DNA from: an uncultured Eggerthella sp.
GTDB lineage: Bacteria > Actinomycetota > Coriobacteriia > Coriobacteriales > Eggerthellaceae
NCBI GenBank assembly: GCA_902464295.1
Contig: CABQIW010000023.1
Span: forward strand, 1 to 35,997
Length of the DNA stretch: 35,997 bases
Direction: 5' to 3'
The notes below the pieces were generated by a model. That model did not search any database. It saw nothing but the letters and a program-made list of their open reading frames with translations, and was not told the DNA's origin. Both the position numbers and the translations under genes were made by a program. Position 1 is the first letter of the stretch; every line of letters begins with the position of its first letter. Of the stretch, positions 1-7,296 are shown piece after piece.

Positions 1-40
1 AACACACAACATCGAGCTATGTACATGGACAGCTGACTAG
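1..40 (+). other. End of a silent tail-protein cassette (cassette D, partial)
   Basis: The frame that continues through cassettes C and B is open from the window edge to a TAG at 38-40. Only about a dozen C-terminal residues are visible, ending in WTAD. No start codon or ribosome site is present in the window. The TAG lies inside the left arm of the first repeated site (38-54), the same arrangement seen at the end of cassette C. I infer another alternative C-terminus whose body lies to the left of the window. Confidence 0.5.
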
Positions 41-54
41 GATTCTATTTCCCA
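38..54 (+). repeat. Crossover-like site 1
   Basis: The 17-bp site reads TAGGA-TTCTATT-TCCCA: two 5-bp arms around a 7-bp spacer. The right arm and spacer are identical to site 3. The layout, imperfect inverted arms around a 6-8 bp spacer, is typical of tyrosine-recombinase core sites. Orientation is plus. Confidence 0.6.
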
Positions 55-259
55 TATATGCAAAATTGGATCGGATGCCACACTCGCTGAAGTAGGAGCA
101 ACCGTTGCTGCTAATCAGCATATTGCAATTTCAGCTACTAGCGCCTTTGGGAATAGCGTGCTGGCGACAGAAGTAACCAAGCGACGCCTAGTACTCTATG
201 ACATTACCAATGGAACTGAGATTATGTCGTGGTCTGCTGATCAAGTAATCGGCGGTTAG
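41..259 (+). other. Silent alternative C-terminal cassette C
   Basis: An open frame of 72 codons runs from the repeated site (reading D-S-I-S-H) to a TAG at 257-259 that sits in the next repeated site. It has no ATG, GTG or TTG start with a ribosome site at its head, so it cannot be translated where it lies. It begins with the same SIS tripeptide, in the same frame, as the crossover point in the gene at 450-809. If the segment between 41 and 656 were inverted, this cassette would replace that gene's C-terminus in frame. Its length is close to that of cassettes A and B. Function is inferred from layout, not homology. Confidence 0.6.
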
Positions 260-273
260 CATTCTATTTCTCA
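257..273 (+). repeat. Crossover-like site 2
   Basis: The 17-bp site reads TAGCA-TTCTATT-TCTCA, with the same 7-bp spacer as sites 1 and 3 and slightly diverged arms. It is in plus orientation and joins the stop codon of cassette C to the first codons of cassette B. The reading frame across the spacer (S-I-S) matches the other two sites. Confidence 0.6.
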
Positions 274-442
274 GGCTATTGATCTCGGCAAAGCTGAGTT
301 GAAACTTGTTCACGACGAGCGAAACGGCGCCTGGGGATTCAATGCGTCTTTCACGAACGGGGACGCACAACAGGTTCTCTTCACGCCGCAAGGAATACAG
401 CTTAATGATGCTAAGACTAATGCGTTAGTCTGGGAAAAGTAA
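260..442 (+). other. Silent alternative C-terminal cassette B
   Basis: An open frame of 60 codons begins at the second repeated site (reading H-S-I-S-Q) and ends with a TAA at 440-442. It has no start codon of its own at the head. It faces the active gene at 450-809, and the two reading frames converge on the hairpin at 445-471. Inversion between 260 and 656 would fuse it in frame to the N-terminal 50 or so residues of that gene. The C-terminal half (W-G-F-N, N-G-D, Q-G-I spacing) loosely resembles the active cassette A, as expected of alternative versions of one beta-rich domain. Confidence 0.62.
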
Positions 443-444
443 TT

Positions 445-471
445 GAAGGCTAGCTTGTCCAGCTAGCCTTC
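445..471. terminator. Bidirectional hairpin between converging cassettes
   Basis: A perfect 10-bp stem (GAAGGCTAGC, 445-454; partner 462-471) surrounds a 7-nt loop. It sits exactly between the end of cassette B (plus) and the stop of the gene at 450-809 (minus), overlapping the latter's last codons. The symmetric position would let it end transcription of whichever cassette is expressed. There is no long T run, so strength is uncertain. Confidence 0.45.
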
Positions 472-809
472 TTGTCCTGCGAGCGGTCGTCAAAATTCGC
501 ATAGGTAATGCCATCATCACCTAAGATGAGACCACGAGCATGATCGCCAAAATGCCATTTGACCATCGGCATGTATCCATTACCGGTCGCATTCGCATAC
601 TCAACATCAAGCGGCATAGCGGTGAAGCGAAAACGCTCCATCTGGGAAATAGAATCCCAATGCTGAAGAATCTGGCGAATAACCTGATTCTGAAGTGCGA
701 TTTCATTTTCTTGACGCTGAAGCAAAGCCACCAAATCTGTGCGATTTTCGTCAGTTGTGTCATTGATGGTGACAGCCTCATAAGGCGCGATCGATGTGAT
801 ATCTGCCAT
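450..809 (-). CDS. Tail-tip protein with exchangeable C-terminus (cassette A in use)
   Basis: The 119-residue protein has an N-terminal part (residues 1 to about 50) that is polar and predicted helical or coiled-coil, then the site-3 residues DSIS, then a C-terminal part of about 65 residues rich in aromatic and glycine residues and probably beta-structured. The ATG at 809 has a GGAGG ribosome site 7 bases upstream and overlaps the stop of the preceding small gene as TAATG. It is the last gene of the tail module in the window, where host-range proteins usually sit. No family is recognised. The C-terminal part can apparently be replaced by cassettes B, C or D through inversion, so I infer a receptor-binding or tail-tip accessory role. 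Confidence 0.6.
   Translation of the reverse strand: MADITSIAPYEAVTINDTTDENRTDLVALLQRQENEIALQNQVIRQILQHWDSISQMERFRFTAMPLDVEYANATGNGYMPMVKWHFGDHARGLILGDDGITYANFDDRSQDKKASWTS
643..659 (-). repeat. Crossover-like site 3, inside the expressed gene
   Basis: On the minus strand this reads TGGGA-TTCTATT-TCCCA, with perfect 5-bp inverted arms around the 7-bp spacer shared with sites 1 and 2. It lies within the gene at 450-809, at about residues 51-56, reading W-D-S-I-S-Q. It is inverted relative to sites 1 and 2, so recombination with either would invert the intervening DNA and swap the C-terminus. Confidence 0.65.
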
Positions 810-913
810 TATTCTGCCTCCATTTTCGCCGCAACTTGCTCTTTCCAGCGGGCAGGTATCTCATCAAGCGTGAGCTTTCCGGCTTTGATGCGCATGAGAT
901 AAAAGTTGACCAT
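809..913 (-). CDS. XkdX/CD1375-like small tail-region protein
   Basis: A 34-residue protein starts at ATG 913 behind a GGAGGAG ribosome site, one base after the stop of the gene upstream. It resembles the very short XkdX-type proteins that follow tail-fibre genes in Gram-positive phages: an N-terminal aromatic stretch, then a K/A-G-K-L-T-x-D-E-I-P pattern followed by W-K-E-Q-V. Function in that family is unknown. Its stop overlaps the start of the next gene, so the two are probably translationally coupled. Confidence 0.65.
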   Translation of the reverse strand: MVNFYLMRIKAGKLTLDEIPARWKEQVAAKMEAE

Positions 914-914
914 G

Positions 915-1376
915 TTACTCTCCTCCATTCATTGCAGCGAGTTCCTCGATTGCTATTGAGATCGTCTCAAGTTGTTCTGCTTGTTCGGCAACCAATGCGG
1001 CGAGTTCCTCAACCGCTTCAGGCATGGCGGCAATGACAGCCTCTTCCTGCTCTTTAGCCTCGGCTTCAGCAGCTGCAGCCGCCTCTGCTTCAGCCTTTGC
1101 AGTCGCATCAGCTTCTGCCTGAGCTTCACGATCAGCAAGCTCTTCTTCGGTATAAAGCACGTATTCCTGCCATTTGCGCGTTTCTTCCCACGCTGGGCAC
1201 GCAAAAACGGCAGGGGTCTTAACGCGTTCGAAAAGACCAGGTGCTTTTTCGACGAGCTCTTCGCCTGCTGGCTTTGCTTTTATCGCTGGATGCTTGATCG
1301 TTTCTTCACGGTCAACCAAGCGACCGAGTGTGAGATCGGGGTTAGTGATCTCAACACCATCACTATTGAGGATCAT
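915..1376 (-). CDS. Ala/Glu-rich tail-module protein, hypothetical
   Basis: The frame is open from 1448, but I place the start at ATG 1376, which has AAGGAG 9 bases upstream; this gives 153 residues. The first 70 or so residues are mixed and include a W-E-E-T-R-K-W-Q-E-Y stretch. Residues from about 80 onward are almost entirely Ala, Glu, Gln and Lys, a long coiled-coil helix. It overlaps the gene upstream by 14 bases and is followed one base later by the XkdX-like gene. Position among tail-tip genes suggests a fibre or tip accessory. No family recognised. Confidence 0.6.
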   Translation of the reverse strand: MILNSDGVEITNPDLTLGRLVDREETIKHPAIKAKPAGEELVEKAPGLFERVKTPAVFACPAWEETRKWQEYVLYTEEELADREAQAEADATAKAEAEAAAAAEAEAKEQEEAVIAAMPEAVEELAALVAEQAEQLETISIAIEELAAMNGGE

Positions 1377-1650
1377 CGGTGGTGTCTCCTTCCTCAGGGG
1401 CAGCCTCTGTCTCCGCATTGGAAATCTTCGTGTATACATAATCAGCATTGAAGTTATGGTAGGCCTCTTCTACCCACGTGCCCCCGTAGAGCGTTTGAGG
1501 TTGCAACGGAACAGACGACGTGATGCGCGTGCCGATCGAGATATTTTGAGGATCGATCGCTTCGAGAGCTGCTCGAGCCTCCTCATCTCCGTAGAAAAAG
1601 ACATTTCCCTGCGAATCGATGCCTTTGGTAAATGTTGGAATGTTGGGCAT
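1363..1650 (-). CDS. Small tail-module protein, hypothetical
   Basis: This 95-residue protein has a TAGGAG ribosome site just ahead of the ATG at 1650. The first half is Gly/Asp/Phe-rich (GIDSQGNVFFYGDEEAR), the middle carries YGGTWVEEAYHNF, and the end is an acidic tail. The style is that of short proteins encoded between tail hub and fibre genes in Gram-positive phages. It lies in the same operon as its neighbours and overlaps the next gene. Function unknown. Confidence 0.6.
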   Translation of the reverse strand: MPNIPTFTKGIDSQGNVFFYGDEEARAALEAIDPQNISIGTRITSSVPLQPQTLYGGTWVEEAYHNFNADYVYTKISNAETEAAPEEGDTTDDPQ

Positions 1651-1664
1651 GTGGTCTCCTATTC

Positions 1665-2168
1665 TTAGATTCCGGTAATAGGCGCATCGAACACCAGAGA
1701 GCCATCAACGATCGTAGCGCCATGATAGACAGGCACACCATTTGTGATGGTCAGCTTCCCGGTGCCATAATGCAGGCAATTCCCGAGTGCCAGATAAGGC
1801 ACTTCAGGATGCAATGTTCCTAGCGTATGGATCGCGTGGCGACACTGATCGAGTTCGGCCCTATATCGACCTTCAAGCTCTTCAAACCGGGCGGCAATGA
1901 GTTGCTCGAAGTTCCCCATGACCGAAACGAGCGCTCCAAAACGCCCTTCGCGGTTGAATTCCGCTATCTGCCTTTCCAGCTCTTTGGCTTCTCGTTCGTT
2001 CTCGGCATCAACGCGTAGCGCTTCAGCTGCCACGCGAGCTCTTTCTGCAGCAGCATCAGATTCGATGGCTGCATACGCCTCATCGCGCAATCTCTCGCAA
2101 TCGGCACGAACGACAACGATGTCCTCAGGGATCCCCGTAGTGCGTTTACTGACGATTTGGTCTGCCAT
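1665..2168 (-). CDS. Coiled-coil tail-tip protein, hypothetical
   Basis: The 167-residue protein has a charged alpha-helical N-terminal two thirds (residues about 20-115, many A-E-R-A and E-R-Q-I heptads, strong coiled-coil) and a smaller C-terminal part from about 120 with Y-L-A-L-G-N and G-T-G-K-L-T motifs that look beta-structured. This is the plan of short trimeric fibre or tip-attachment proteins. It is in the late minus-strand operon between the beta-rich gene at 2175 and the small gene at 1363. No family recognised. Confidence 0.6.
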   Translation of the reverse strand: MADQIVSKRTTGIPEDIVVVRADCERLRDEAYAAIESDAAAERARVAAEALRVDAENEREAKELERQIAEFNREGRFGALVSVMGNFEQLIAARFEELEGRYRAELDQCRHAIHTLGTLHPEVPYLALGNCLHYGTGKLTITNGVPVYHGATIVDGSLVFDAPITGI

Positions 2169-2174
2169 GATCCC

Positions 2175-2519
2175 CTACTCCATCCTGTAACAGCCCCAGC
2201 CTAGAAGCTCGGTCTGCTTGCCGTTCGTAGCCGTGATGCGCCATGATCCGTTGGTCTTCGAATCCCAGAAACCGTTCACGAAAGCGTTGGCAGGAATGTG
2301 AGCGATCGCATACCCGAACGAATCAGTAGTGCACTGTATCGAATAGACATTTTGGCCATTCGCTTCGAGCGTGAGCTCAGCGCTCCAGTCGCTAAGGTCG
2401 AAAGGAACAAACCCTCGCCCGTCAAGGTTGTCGATCTCCCATTTGACAGCGATCGACTCATCGCTGCCGCGATGCAGCAGAATATCACCTCGACCAACAT
2501 TTTTAGAAATCGTTGTCAT
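2175..2519 (-). CDS. Predicted beta-sandwich tail/baseplate protein
   Basis: The 114-residue protein is rich in alternating hydrophobic and polar strands. It opens with G-D-I-L-L-H-R-G-S-D-E-S and carries a P-F-D-L-S-D-W-S-A-E-L-T-L stretch typical of baseplate N-terminal or LtfC-like beta-sandwich domains, in which a G-D-x-xx-R-G start is followed by a D-L-S-x-W motif. That assignment is from memory of the family pattern and is tentative. The start overlaps the stop of the gene upstream by 4 bases, so the two are likely coupled. Probably a structural tip component. Confidence 0.6.
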   Translation of the reverse strand: MTTISKNVGRGDILLHRGSDESIAVKWEIDNLDGRGFVPFDLSDWSAELTLEANGQNVYSIQCTTDSFGYAIAHIPANAFVNGFWDSKTNGSWRITATNGKQTELLGWGCYRME

Positions 2520-2917
2520 TGAGTATCTGCTTTCTCGAAGAGATAGAACGTTTGCTCGCTGCCATCAATCTGCGTCTTGATCGAACCTGCCAGCACCCAT
2601 CCATCGATGCTCTCAGTCGTCGACCTAAGGATGACAGCGCCAGGGGCAGACAGGAAGCTGACTGCAGCAAGCGCAGTTTCAGCCATGCTCTTAGCGCTGC
2701 TCATCGTACCTTCAAGAGTACTTAGCCTGTCACTCAACCCTCCGAGCGCATCATCTAGATCCGCAATCTTTTGTTGCATCTCGCCTAGTTGTTCGAAGTA
2801 ATCCTTGGAGCGATAACCCGAAGGCTCTGAATTCGATTCAGTAATGCGACGCTGCTTGGCTCTCTTACGAGCGTTGTATGCGACATCATCAAGCGTACCT
2901 GGCTTGTAATGGGACAT
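2516..2917 (-). CDS. Coiled-coil tail-module protein, hypothetical
   Basis: The 133-residue protein starts at 2917, immediately after the tail hub gene. The N-terminus is basic (A-R-K-R-A-K-Q-R-R), a heptad-rich helix covers about residues 40-85 (Q-Q-K-I-A-D-L-D-D-A-L pattern), and the C-terminal part contains G-W-V-L-A-G-S. It overlaps the next gene by 4 bases. A linker between hub and fibre components is plausible from position and coiled-coil content; no family is recognised. Confidence 0.6.
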   Translation of the reverse strand: MSHYKPGTLDDVAYNARKRAKQRRITESNSEPSGYRSKDYFEQLGEMQQKIADLDDALGGLSDRLSTLEGTMSSAKSMAETALAAVSFLSAPGAVILRSTTESIDGWVLAGSIKTQIDGSEQTFYLFEKADTQ

Positions 2918-2919
2918 CG

Positions 2920-3981
2920 CTATCGCCTCCTCGCCTGAATAGATTGATGCTTTCCTACCCCACCTGAAACATCGGTGATCTTGAGCGGCAGCACCCCTCC
3001 TACAGTACGGACATCAGCCCAATCGCCAACGCGAATATCGATATCGGATCTAACGGTTAGCCCATAGGTCAACTGCTCATGATCACCTGCTGACACTGCA
3101 GCGGCACCATAGCTCTGCAGTGTTGAAATCTGAGAGACAGAGGTATGGCTCTTATCGGCTACCTGCAGAAGAGGATATCCTTCATCGAGCAAGTTGCTCG
3201 ATCGCGTGCGAGAAACGAGAAGCTTATCCGAATCCTTCCCGCCAGCACAGAAGCACTCGCATGCCATGTCTTCCCCATCAACGTCCATATCCCCAAGGAT
3301 GATCGGTGAATCAGGCGCAAGAGCGTTCCAGGAGTAGCGATGGGTGACGATCTCTGTGGCGCACACCTGATAGAAGGTCAGCTTCCAATTCTCATCGATT
3401 GCAGCATCGAATCGGAGCTCGGGGCCGTTGTCGAGATCGCAGATATCCTCGATCCTTGAAAGAACGGTTGCATAATCATATGAATTGTATTTCCGCTCAT
3501 TGCTCCCACCAGTCCGCACTGCAGACTTGATGGGCAAAGCGCCCCAAGCGAGCGTCTCATCGATAAGCATGGCAATAAGATCAGAATAGGAACCTTTCAA
3601 GCTCAGCTGCCAAGCGCTCGAGGGGTTCTTCTCGTCGACTTTGATACGTCCATTCTTCCAGGAGCTCATCAAAGTGCGCTTGAGGACCAGGCGCTTCTCA
3701 AGGATGCTCGATCCACCACCACCGCTCACGGTCCAGACATGCTTCTCATTGTCGAGCCTCAGTTGCTCTATATAGCCAGCATGGATGACGCGCTCATCAT
3801 CGAGCACTGCTGCGATCGTCCTCCACGGCGCATAGGTCTCTTTCACATCGCCTATGTCCTTCACCTTGAAGGACATGCTCCCAGGCTCGTTGATGGAATC
3901 AGACCAGTTCAAATCGTTATATTCTGCAACTCTTCTGATATGTTGCCCTGTTTTTCCATTGAAGAGATGAAGGCTCAGCAT
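2920..3981 (-). CDS. Tail hub / Gp37-like minor tail protein
   Basis: The 353-residue protein follows the distal tail protein by 2 bases, the usual place for the baseplate hub or tail-associated protein (ReqiPepy6 Gp37-like/gp27-like) in siphoviruses. The N-terminus has the family look: L-H-L-F-N-G-K-T-G, then L-N-W-S-D-S-I-N-E-P-G-S-M-S-F, and A-A-V-L-D-D-E-R-V-I-H-A-G-Y-I. The middle contains a hub-like insertion, and the C-terminus has a beta-rich V-G-D-W-A-D-V segment. I see no peptidase or lysozyme catalytic motif, so I do not call a tail lysin. It would cap the tail tube and carry the tip proteins encoded downstream. Confidence 0.75.
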   Translation of the reverse strand: MLSLHLFNGKTGQHIRRVAEYNDLNWSDSINEPGSMSFKVKDIGDVKETYAPWRTIAAVLDDERVIHAGYIEQLRLDNEKHVWTVSGGGGSSILEKRLVLKRTLMSSWKNGRIKVDEKNPSSAWQLSLKGSYSDLIAMLIDETLAWGALPIKSAVRTGGSNERKYNSYDYATVLSRIEDICDLDNGPELRFDAAIDENWKLTFYQVCATEIVTHRYSWNALAPDSPIILGDMDVDGEDMACECFCAGGKDSDKLLVSRTRSSNLLDEGYPLLQVADKSHTSVSQISTLQSYGAAAVSAGDHEQLTYGLTVRSDIDIRVGDWADVRTVGGVLPLKITDVSGGVGKHQSIQARRR

Positions 3982-3983
3982 AT

Positions 3984-4703
3984 CTACCTCCAGGCGCTCT
4001 CTACGATCACCGAAGCGTTCCCTGATGCGCTCACCTCGATCGTATGGATCCCTGGAGGAATCTGGAAAACATCATCTAGCGTGACGCCAAGGGTTTTGGA
4101 AGGATCGCGGAAATCTACCAGGGCGTACGCTGAACCGAACCAATCGACCTCATGACCATCGAATTTTGCTGAAAAGGATGTGCCAAGGATCTTGATCTTC
4201 GGCCATGTCGGAGCGTTCCCTGTGTTGATAACGGTCGCTTTCCCGTTTTGCACTGGGTACTCTATTGGATCCGCATAGCGAAAAGGATCAGGGCAGGTAA
4301 TGATCAGAGTGAAACGCAGGCTCTCCTCGTCTGGATACGGCATGATCTCAGGGTCATCGGATATGAAACCCTTTGCGTGCTTTCTGCCGCCACCATCATG
4401 GCAAGTCAACGTGAGCGGCTTGCACATGAGCGAAGTGATCTGGCTGACATAGTTAGCCGCATCGATCGCGCTCTCGAAGTTACCAACGCATTCAAGCGTT
4501 ACGGTCCTTGCACCTTGCGTGAGCATGACGGGCATGCCATCCCCGTCCGTTTCAGCTCGTCCGAACACCTCCTCACGTGGTGCTGGAGATCCGTACCAAC
4601 CGGATATGCCCTCTTCCATGATATATGCGCCGAACTCATTGCCATGTCGAGCATCTCTGAGCTCGAGGAAATCCCCGTCGTCTGTTTCGAGCGTGAAAAG
4701 CAA
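3984..4703 (-). CDS. Distal tail protein (Dit-like)
   Basis: The 239-residue protein lies directly after the tape measure gene, the standard position of Dit. The N-terminal half resembles the siphovirus tail component domain: an early W-Y-G-S-P-A-P-R, then M-P-V-M-L-T-Q-G-A-R-T-V-T-L-E, then L-T-L-T-C-H-D. A strand-rich region reads R-F-T-L-I-I-T-C-P-D-P-F-R-Y, a known Dit hallmark. The C-terminal half is a galectin-like beta domain with N-T-G-N-A-P-T-W-P-K-I. It forms the ring at the tail end to which the hub protein binds. Confidence 0.8.
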   Translation of the reverse strand: MLFTLETDDGDFLELRDARHGNEFGAYIMEEGISGWYGSPAPREEVFGRAETDGDGMPVMLTQGARTVTLECVGNFESAIDAANYVSQITSLMCKPLTLTCHDGGGRKHAKGFISDDPEIMPYPDEESLRFTLIITCPDPFRYADPIEYPVQNGKATVINTGNAPTWPKIKILGTSFSAKFDGHEVDWFGSAYALVDFRDPSKTLGVTLDDVFQIPPGIHTIEVSASGNASVIVESAWR

Positions 4704-4714
4704 GATATCACCAC

Positions 4715-6577
4715 CTAGTAGTCCTTAGCGCGACGCGTGCGGGCCGCAACGACCGCCGTCACGCGATCGGGGTCATTCGATGTGACGTAGTAATTCTGAT
4801 TGATTACCGTGCCCGATCCGCCACCGCCGAGCTCTGCAGCAACCGCGCTAGCGAAAGGAGCGAGATTCGGTCGCGTGAGCGGCACGACCGCCTCAGGACC
4901 GGCTTCACCTACACCGATGATGCGCGCGCCATCGATGATGCCGCCCTTCGCATACCAATCGAGACGAAGCTCAGGGATCTTTCCCTGCAGAAGATCGCCG
5001 ATCTGCCAACCAGGAGGGTTGATCCCGAAGTGAGGCATCGGGATATGAGGCCACGAGATATTGAAATTGAAGAACCCTTTGATGGCATCGATGGCGCCGC
5101 CGATGAGATCCTTCGCTGTTTGGATCGGATTGGTCCAAAATTGTTGGATTCCGTTAGCAAAAGCCGTGAAAATCGGCGATATCACGCTCCAAATCGAACT
5201 GAAAATAGATCCGATTCCTTGCATGATCGGCGAGATTATCGACCCTGCTCCCGACACGGCATTTCCGATCGCCGTGAAGGAATTCACGAAGAAGCCTGCC
5301 ACCGTGAGCACGATATTTGCCACGAACATGATCACTTCACCCATCGCCGTCAAGATCGGCTGAGCGATGCTCCACACAAAGGAAACGATGGATGAGATCG
5401 TTGGCCAGTTTTGCTGCACGAATGAAACGATCGTCTCGATTGCACCTTTGAACAGATCAAAGAAAGGCTGAGCGGCGTCAAGAACCTCTCCTAGACCCTC
5501 GACGCCCTCCATGGCGGCATCCATAAGGGCGCCCGCAAGCGGCTCAAGCGCATCGGCCGCCTTGTTCTTGAGAAGATCCCACCTATCATCAAGGGTCATG
5601 GTCTTCTCGGCGGTCTCCATGATGCCGTCCCCAGCACCTAAGGCCATGTTCTTGATGTCGTCCATGGCAAAAGCGCCCGACTGCAGAGCGCCAACGAACT
5701 GTGCAGCACCACGGGTGCCGAAGACCTTCGAAGCGATATCGATCGCAGCTGCCTCATCACCAGAATCGATGAAACCCTGCATCTCATCGATCACGCCCTG
5801 GAAGGCATCTTCTGCCGACTGTCCTGGCTCAGCGAGCGTGACGAGCGCTTTGCTCATCTTCGACATGGTTCCCGAAGCATCCATGCCAGCCTTATCGAGA
5901 AGACCAGCCATGTTCGCAGTTTCCTCGAGGGAGAACCCGAGATTCTGCATCGTGGGCGCATTCTTCTCGATGATCGAGTTCAGATCATTGAACCCGATGC
6001 CTGTGCTCTGTGAGACTGTGAAGAGGTAATCGAGCTTGCCAGCAACATCCTCGTTGGCAACGCCGAAGGCGTTCATGGTGCCCGTTACTGCATCGAGATT
6101 GACCGATTCACCGATCATATTCGACACGGCCGCTACGCGCGATCCTGTGGCTTCAAGATCGTCTCCCACCATACCCATGCGAGTATTGAGATCTTGAACA
6201 ATGTCGCCTGCGCCCTCAAAGGACACAGGGATGGTCTTGGCGATCTCAGTTGCAGAGTTACAGAGCGAATCCAGTGCTTCCCCTGAAGCGCCGGTGCCAA
6301 CGATGATGGTGTTCTCCATATCCTTGAACTGGCCGCCAATATCCATGAGACCTGAAACGATCTCTTTGACGCCCATAGCGCCAGCAATAGCAGCGCCAGC
6401 ACCAAGAAGAGGGCCTTTCAGCCCTCCTAGAAGACCACCGCCAAAGGACTTGCCGCCCTTCTTCCCTGCACCTTCAAGCTCAGGAGTGAGCGTGCTCGCA
6501 AGGTTCGAGGTGATGCCCTGCATCGAGGGCATGATCTGAACGTATGCGTTGGCGATCGTTGTGTTGCTGGAAGCCAA
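4715..6577 (-). CDS. Tape measure protein
   Basis: About 620 residues. The family pattern begins I-A-N-A-Y-V-Q-I-M-P-S-M-Q-G-I. A Gly-rich stretch and hydrophobic helix (about residues 45-80) follow, then a TP901-type conserved middle and several hydrophobic helices at roughly residues 380-480 that could enter the host membrane. The C-terminal end has G-E-A-G-P-E-A-V-V-P-L, common in tape measure proteins. I choose the TTG at 6577 because CGGAGA lies 6 bases upstream and the product then starts just before the conserved motif; an ATG at 6625 is the alternative. The gene overlaps the frameshifted chaperone frame. Length sets tail length and implies a short tail. Confidence 0.85.
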   Translation of the reverse strand: MASSNTTIANAYVQIMPSMQGITSNLASTLTPELEGAGKKGGKSFGGGLLGGLKGPLLGAGAAIAGAMGVKEIVSGLMDIGGQFKDMENTIIVGTGASGEALDSLCNSATEIAKTIPVSFEGAGDIVQDLNTRMGMVGDDLEATGSRVAAVSNMIGESVNLDAVTGTMNAFGVANEDVAGKLDYLFTVSQSTGIGFNDLNSIIEKNAPTMQNLGFSLEETANMAGLLDKAGMDASGTMSKMSKALVTLAEPGQSAEDAFQGVIDEMQGFIDSGDEAAAIDIASKVFGTRGAAQFVGALQSGAFAMDDIKNMALGAGDGIMETAEKTMTLDDRWDLLKNKAADALEPLAGALMDAAMEGVEGLGEVLDAAQPFFDLFKGAIETIVSFVQQNWPTISSIVSFVWSIAQPILTAMGEVIMFVANIVLTVAGFFVNSFTAIGNAVSGAGSIISPIMQGIGSIFSSIWSVISPIFTAFANGIQQFWTNPIQTAKDLIGGAIDAIKGFFNFNISWPHIPMPHFGINPPGWQIGDLLQGKIPELRLDWYAKGGIIDGARIIGVGEAGPEAVVPLTRPNLAPFASAVAAELGGGGSGTVINQNYYVTSNDPDRVTAVVAARTRRAKDY

Positions 6578-7270
6578 TCTCGTCTCCGTAATACCACGCA
6601 GCGAAATCCGCGATCGGGATGGCACCTTCGCCTATCCTCGTCTTGGATTTCTTCTCTCCCGGACGCGGGTAGCGTTCGAGCGGTTGGATCTCCGGCGTTC
6701 CCTCTTTTCTGTGTGCATTGCAGAAATGCACATCGAAGGTTCTGAGCGCATCGAAGAGATCGGCTAATATGAGGGATTGTTTCAGCCCGCATCCATAAGC
6801 TGCGATCTCGGGGTTTAACGCACGATAAAGATGACTCGTCGGATCAGCACCGATATGTTTCGCGTAGTTTTTTAGAGCCCTCCAGCTAAGTTTTTCAGGA
6901 ATCTGCTCGAGCGTTATTCCGAGCCGTTCGAGCAGATCAGCTTCAAGCGCCCCGTCCGCCTCAGCATTAAGACGGACAAGGGCGACTATTCCCCCAGAGA
7001 GACATCCTGCCCGTTGTAGGCAGCCATCAGGGTCTTGAACTCCTCTAGCGAAAGCTGCTCCACCAGACCGGGCGCATGCTCTTCGAAGATGCCTGCTCCG
7101 AACTCGAGCGAGATCGAGCTTTTCTGCATGTCAGAAGTTGCGTATGCAAGATCATGGTAAAAGCTCATTGCGACCCTCATGGGAAGAGCGGTGATCGAGG
7201 GAACGGAGTAGACCGTTCCCTCGTATTCGAATTCGAACTTATCCTCTTCTGGTTTTTCAAGCTTGAACAT
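6480..7270 (-). CDS. Tail assembly chaperone GT fusion by -1 frameshift
   Basis: The frame from 6992 to the TGA at 6480 is open for 170 residues and contains no usable start codon in its first 80 or so codons, yet it reads as coding protein (L-E-Q-I-P-E-K-L-S-W-R-A-L, then L-I-L-A-D-L-F-D-A-L, then a P-R-P-G segment) in the style of DUF5361-type tail assembly proteins. It is entered by a -1 shift at C-T-GGGGG-AATAG, just before the stop of the gene at 6986-7270. The fusion would be about 263 residues. Two-frame chaperones made this way are well known between the major tail and tape measure genes of tailed phages. Confidence 0.7.
6986..7270 (-). CDS. Tail assembly chaperone (gpG-like)
   Basis: The 94-residue protein starts at ATG 7270 behind a GAAGGAGG site. 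The sequence K-F-E-F-E-Y-E-G-T-V-Y-S-V-P near the start and L-E-E-F-K-T-L-M-A-A-Y near the end follow the pattern of the short chaperone encoded right after the major tail protein in actinophages. Its last codons CTG-GGG-GAA-TAG form a G-rich slippery stretch that lets some ribosomes continue in the -1 frame. It should coat the tape measure protein before tail tube polymerisation. Confidence 0.75.
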   Translation of the reverse strand: MFKLEKPEEDKFEFEYEGTVYSVPSITALPMRVAMSFYHDLAYATSDMQKSSISLEFGAGIFEEHAPGLVEQLSLEEFKTLMAAYNGQDVSLGE

Positions 7271-7296
7271 TGATTCCTCCTTCAGGATTCGACTGC

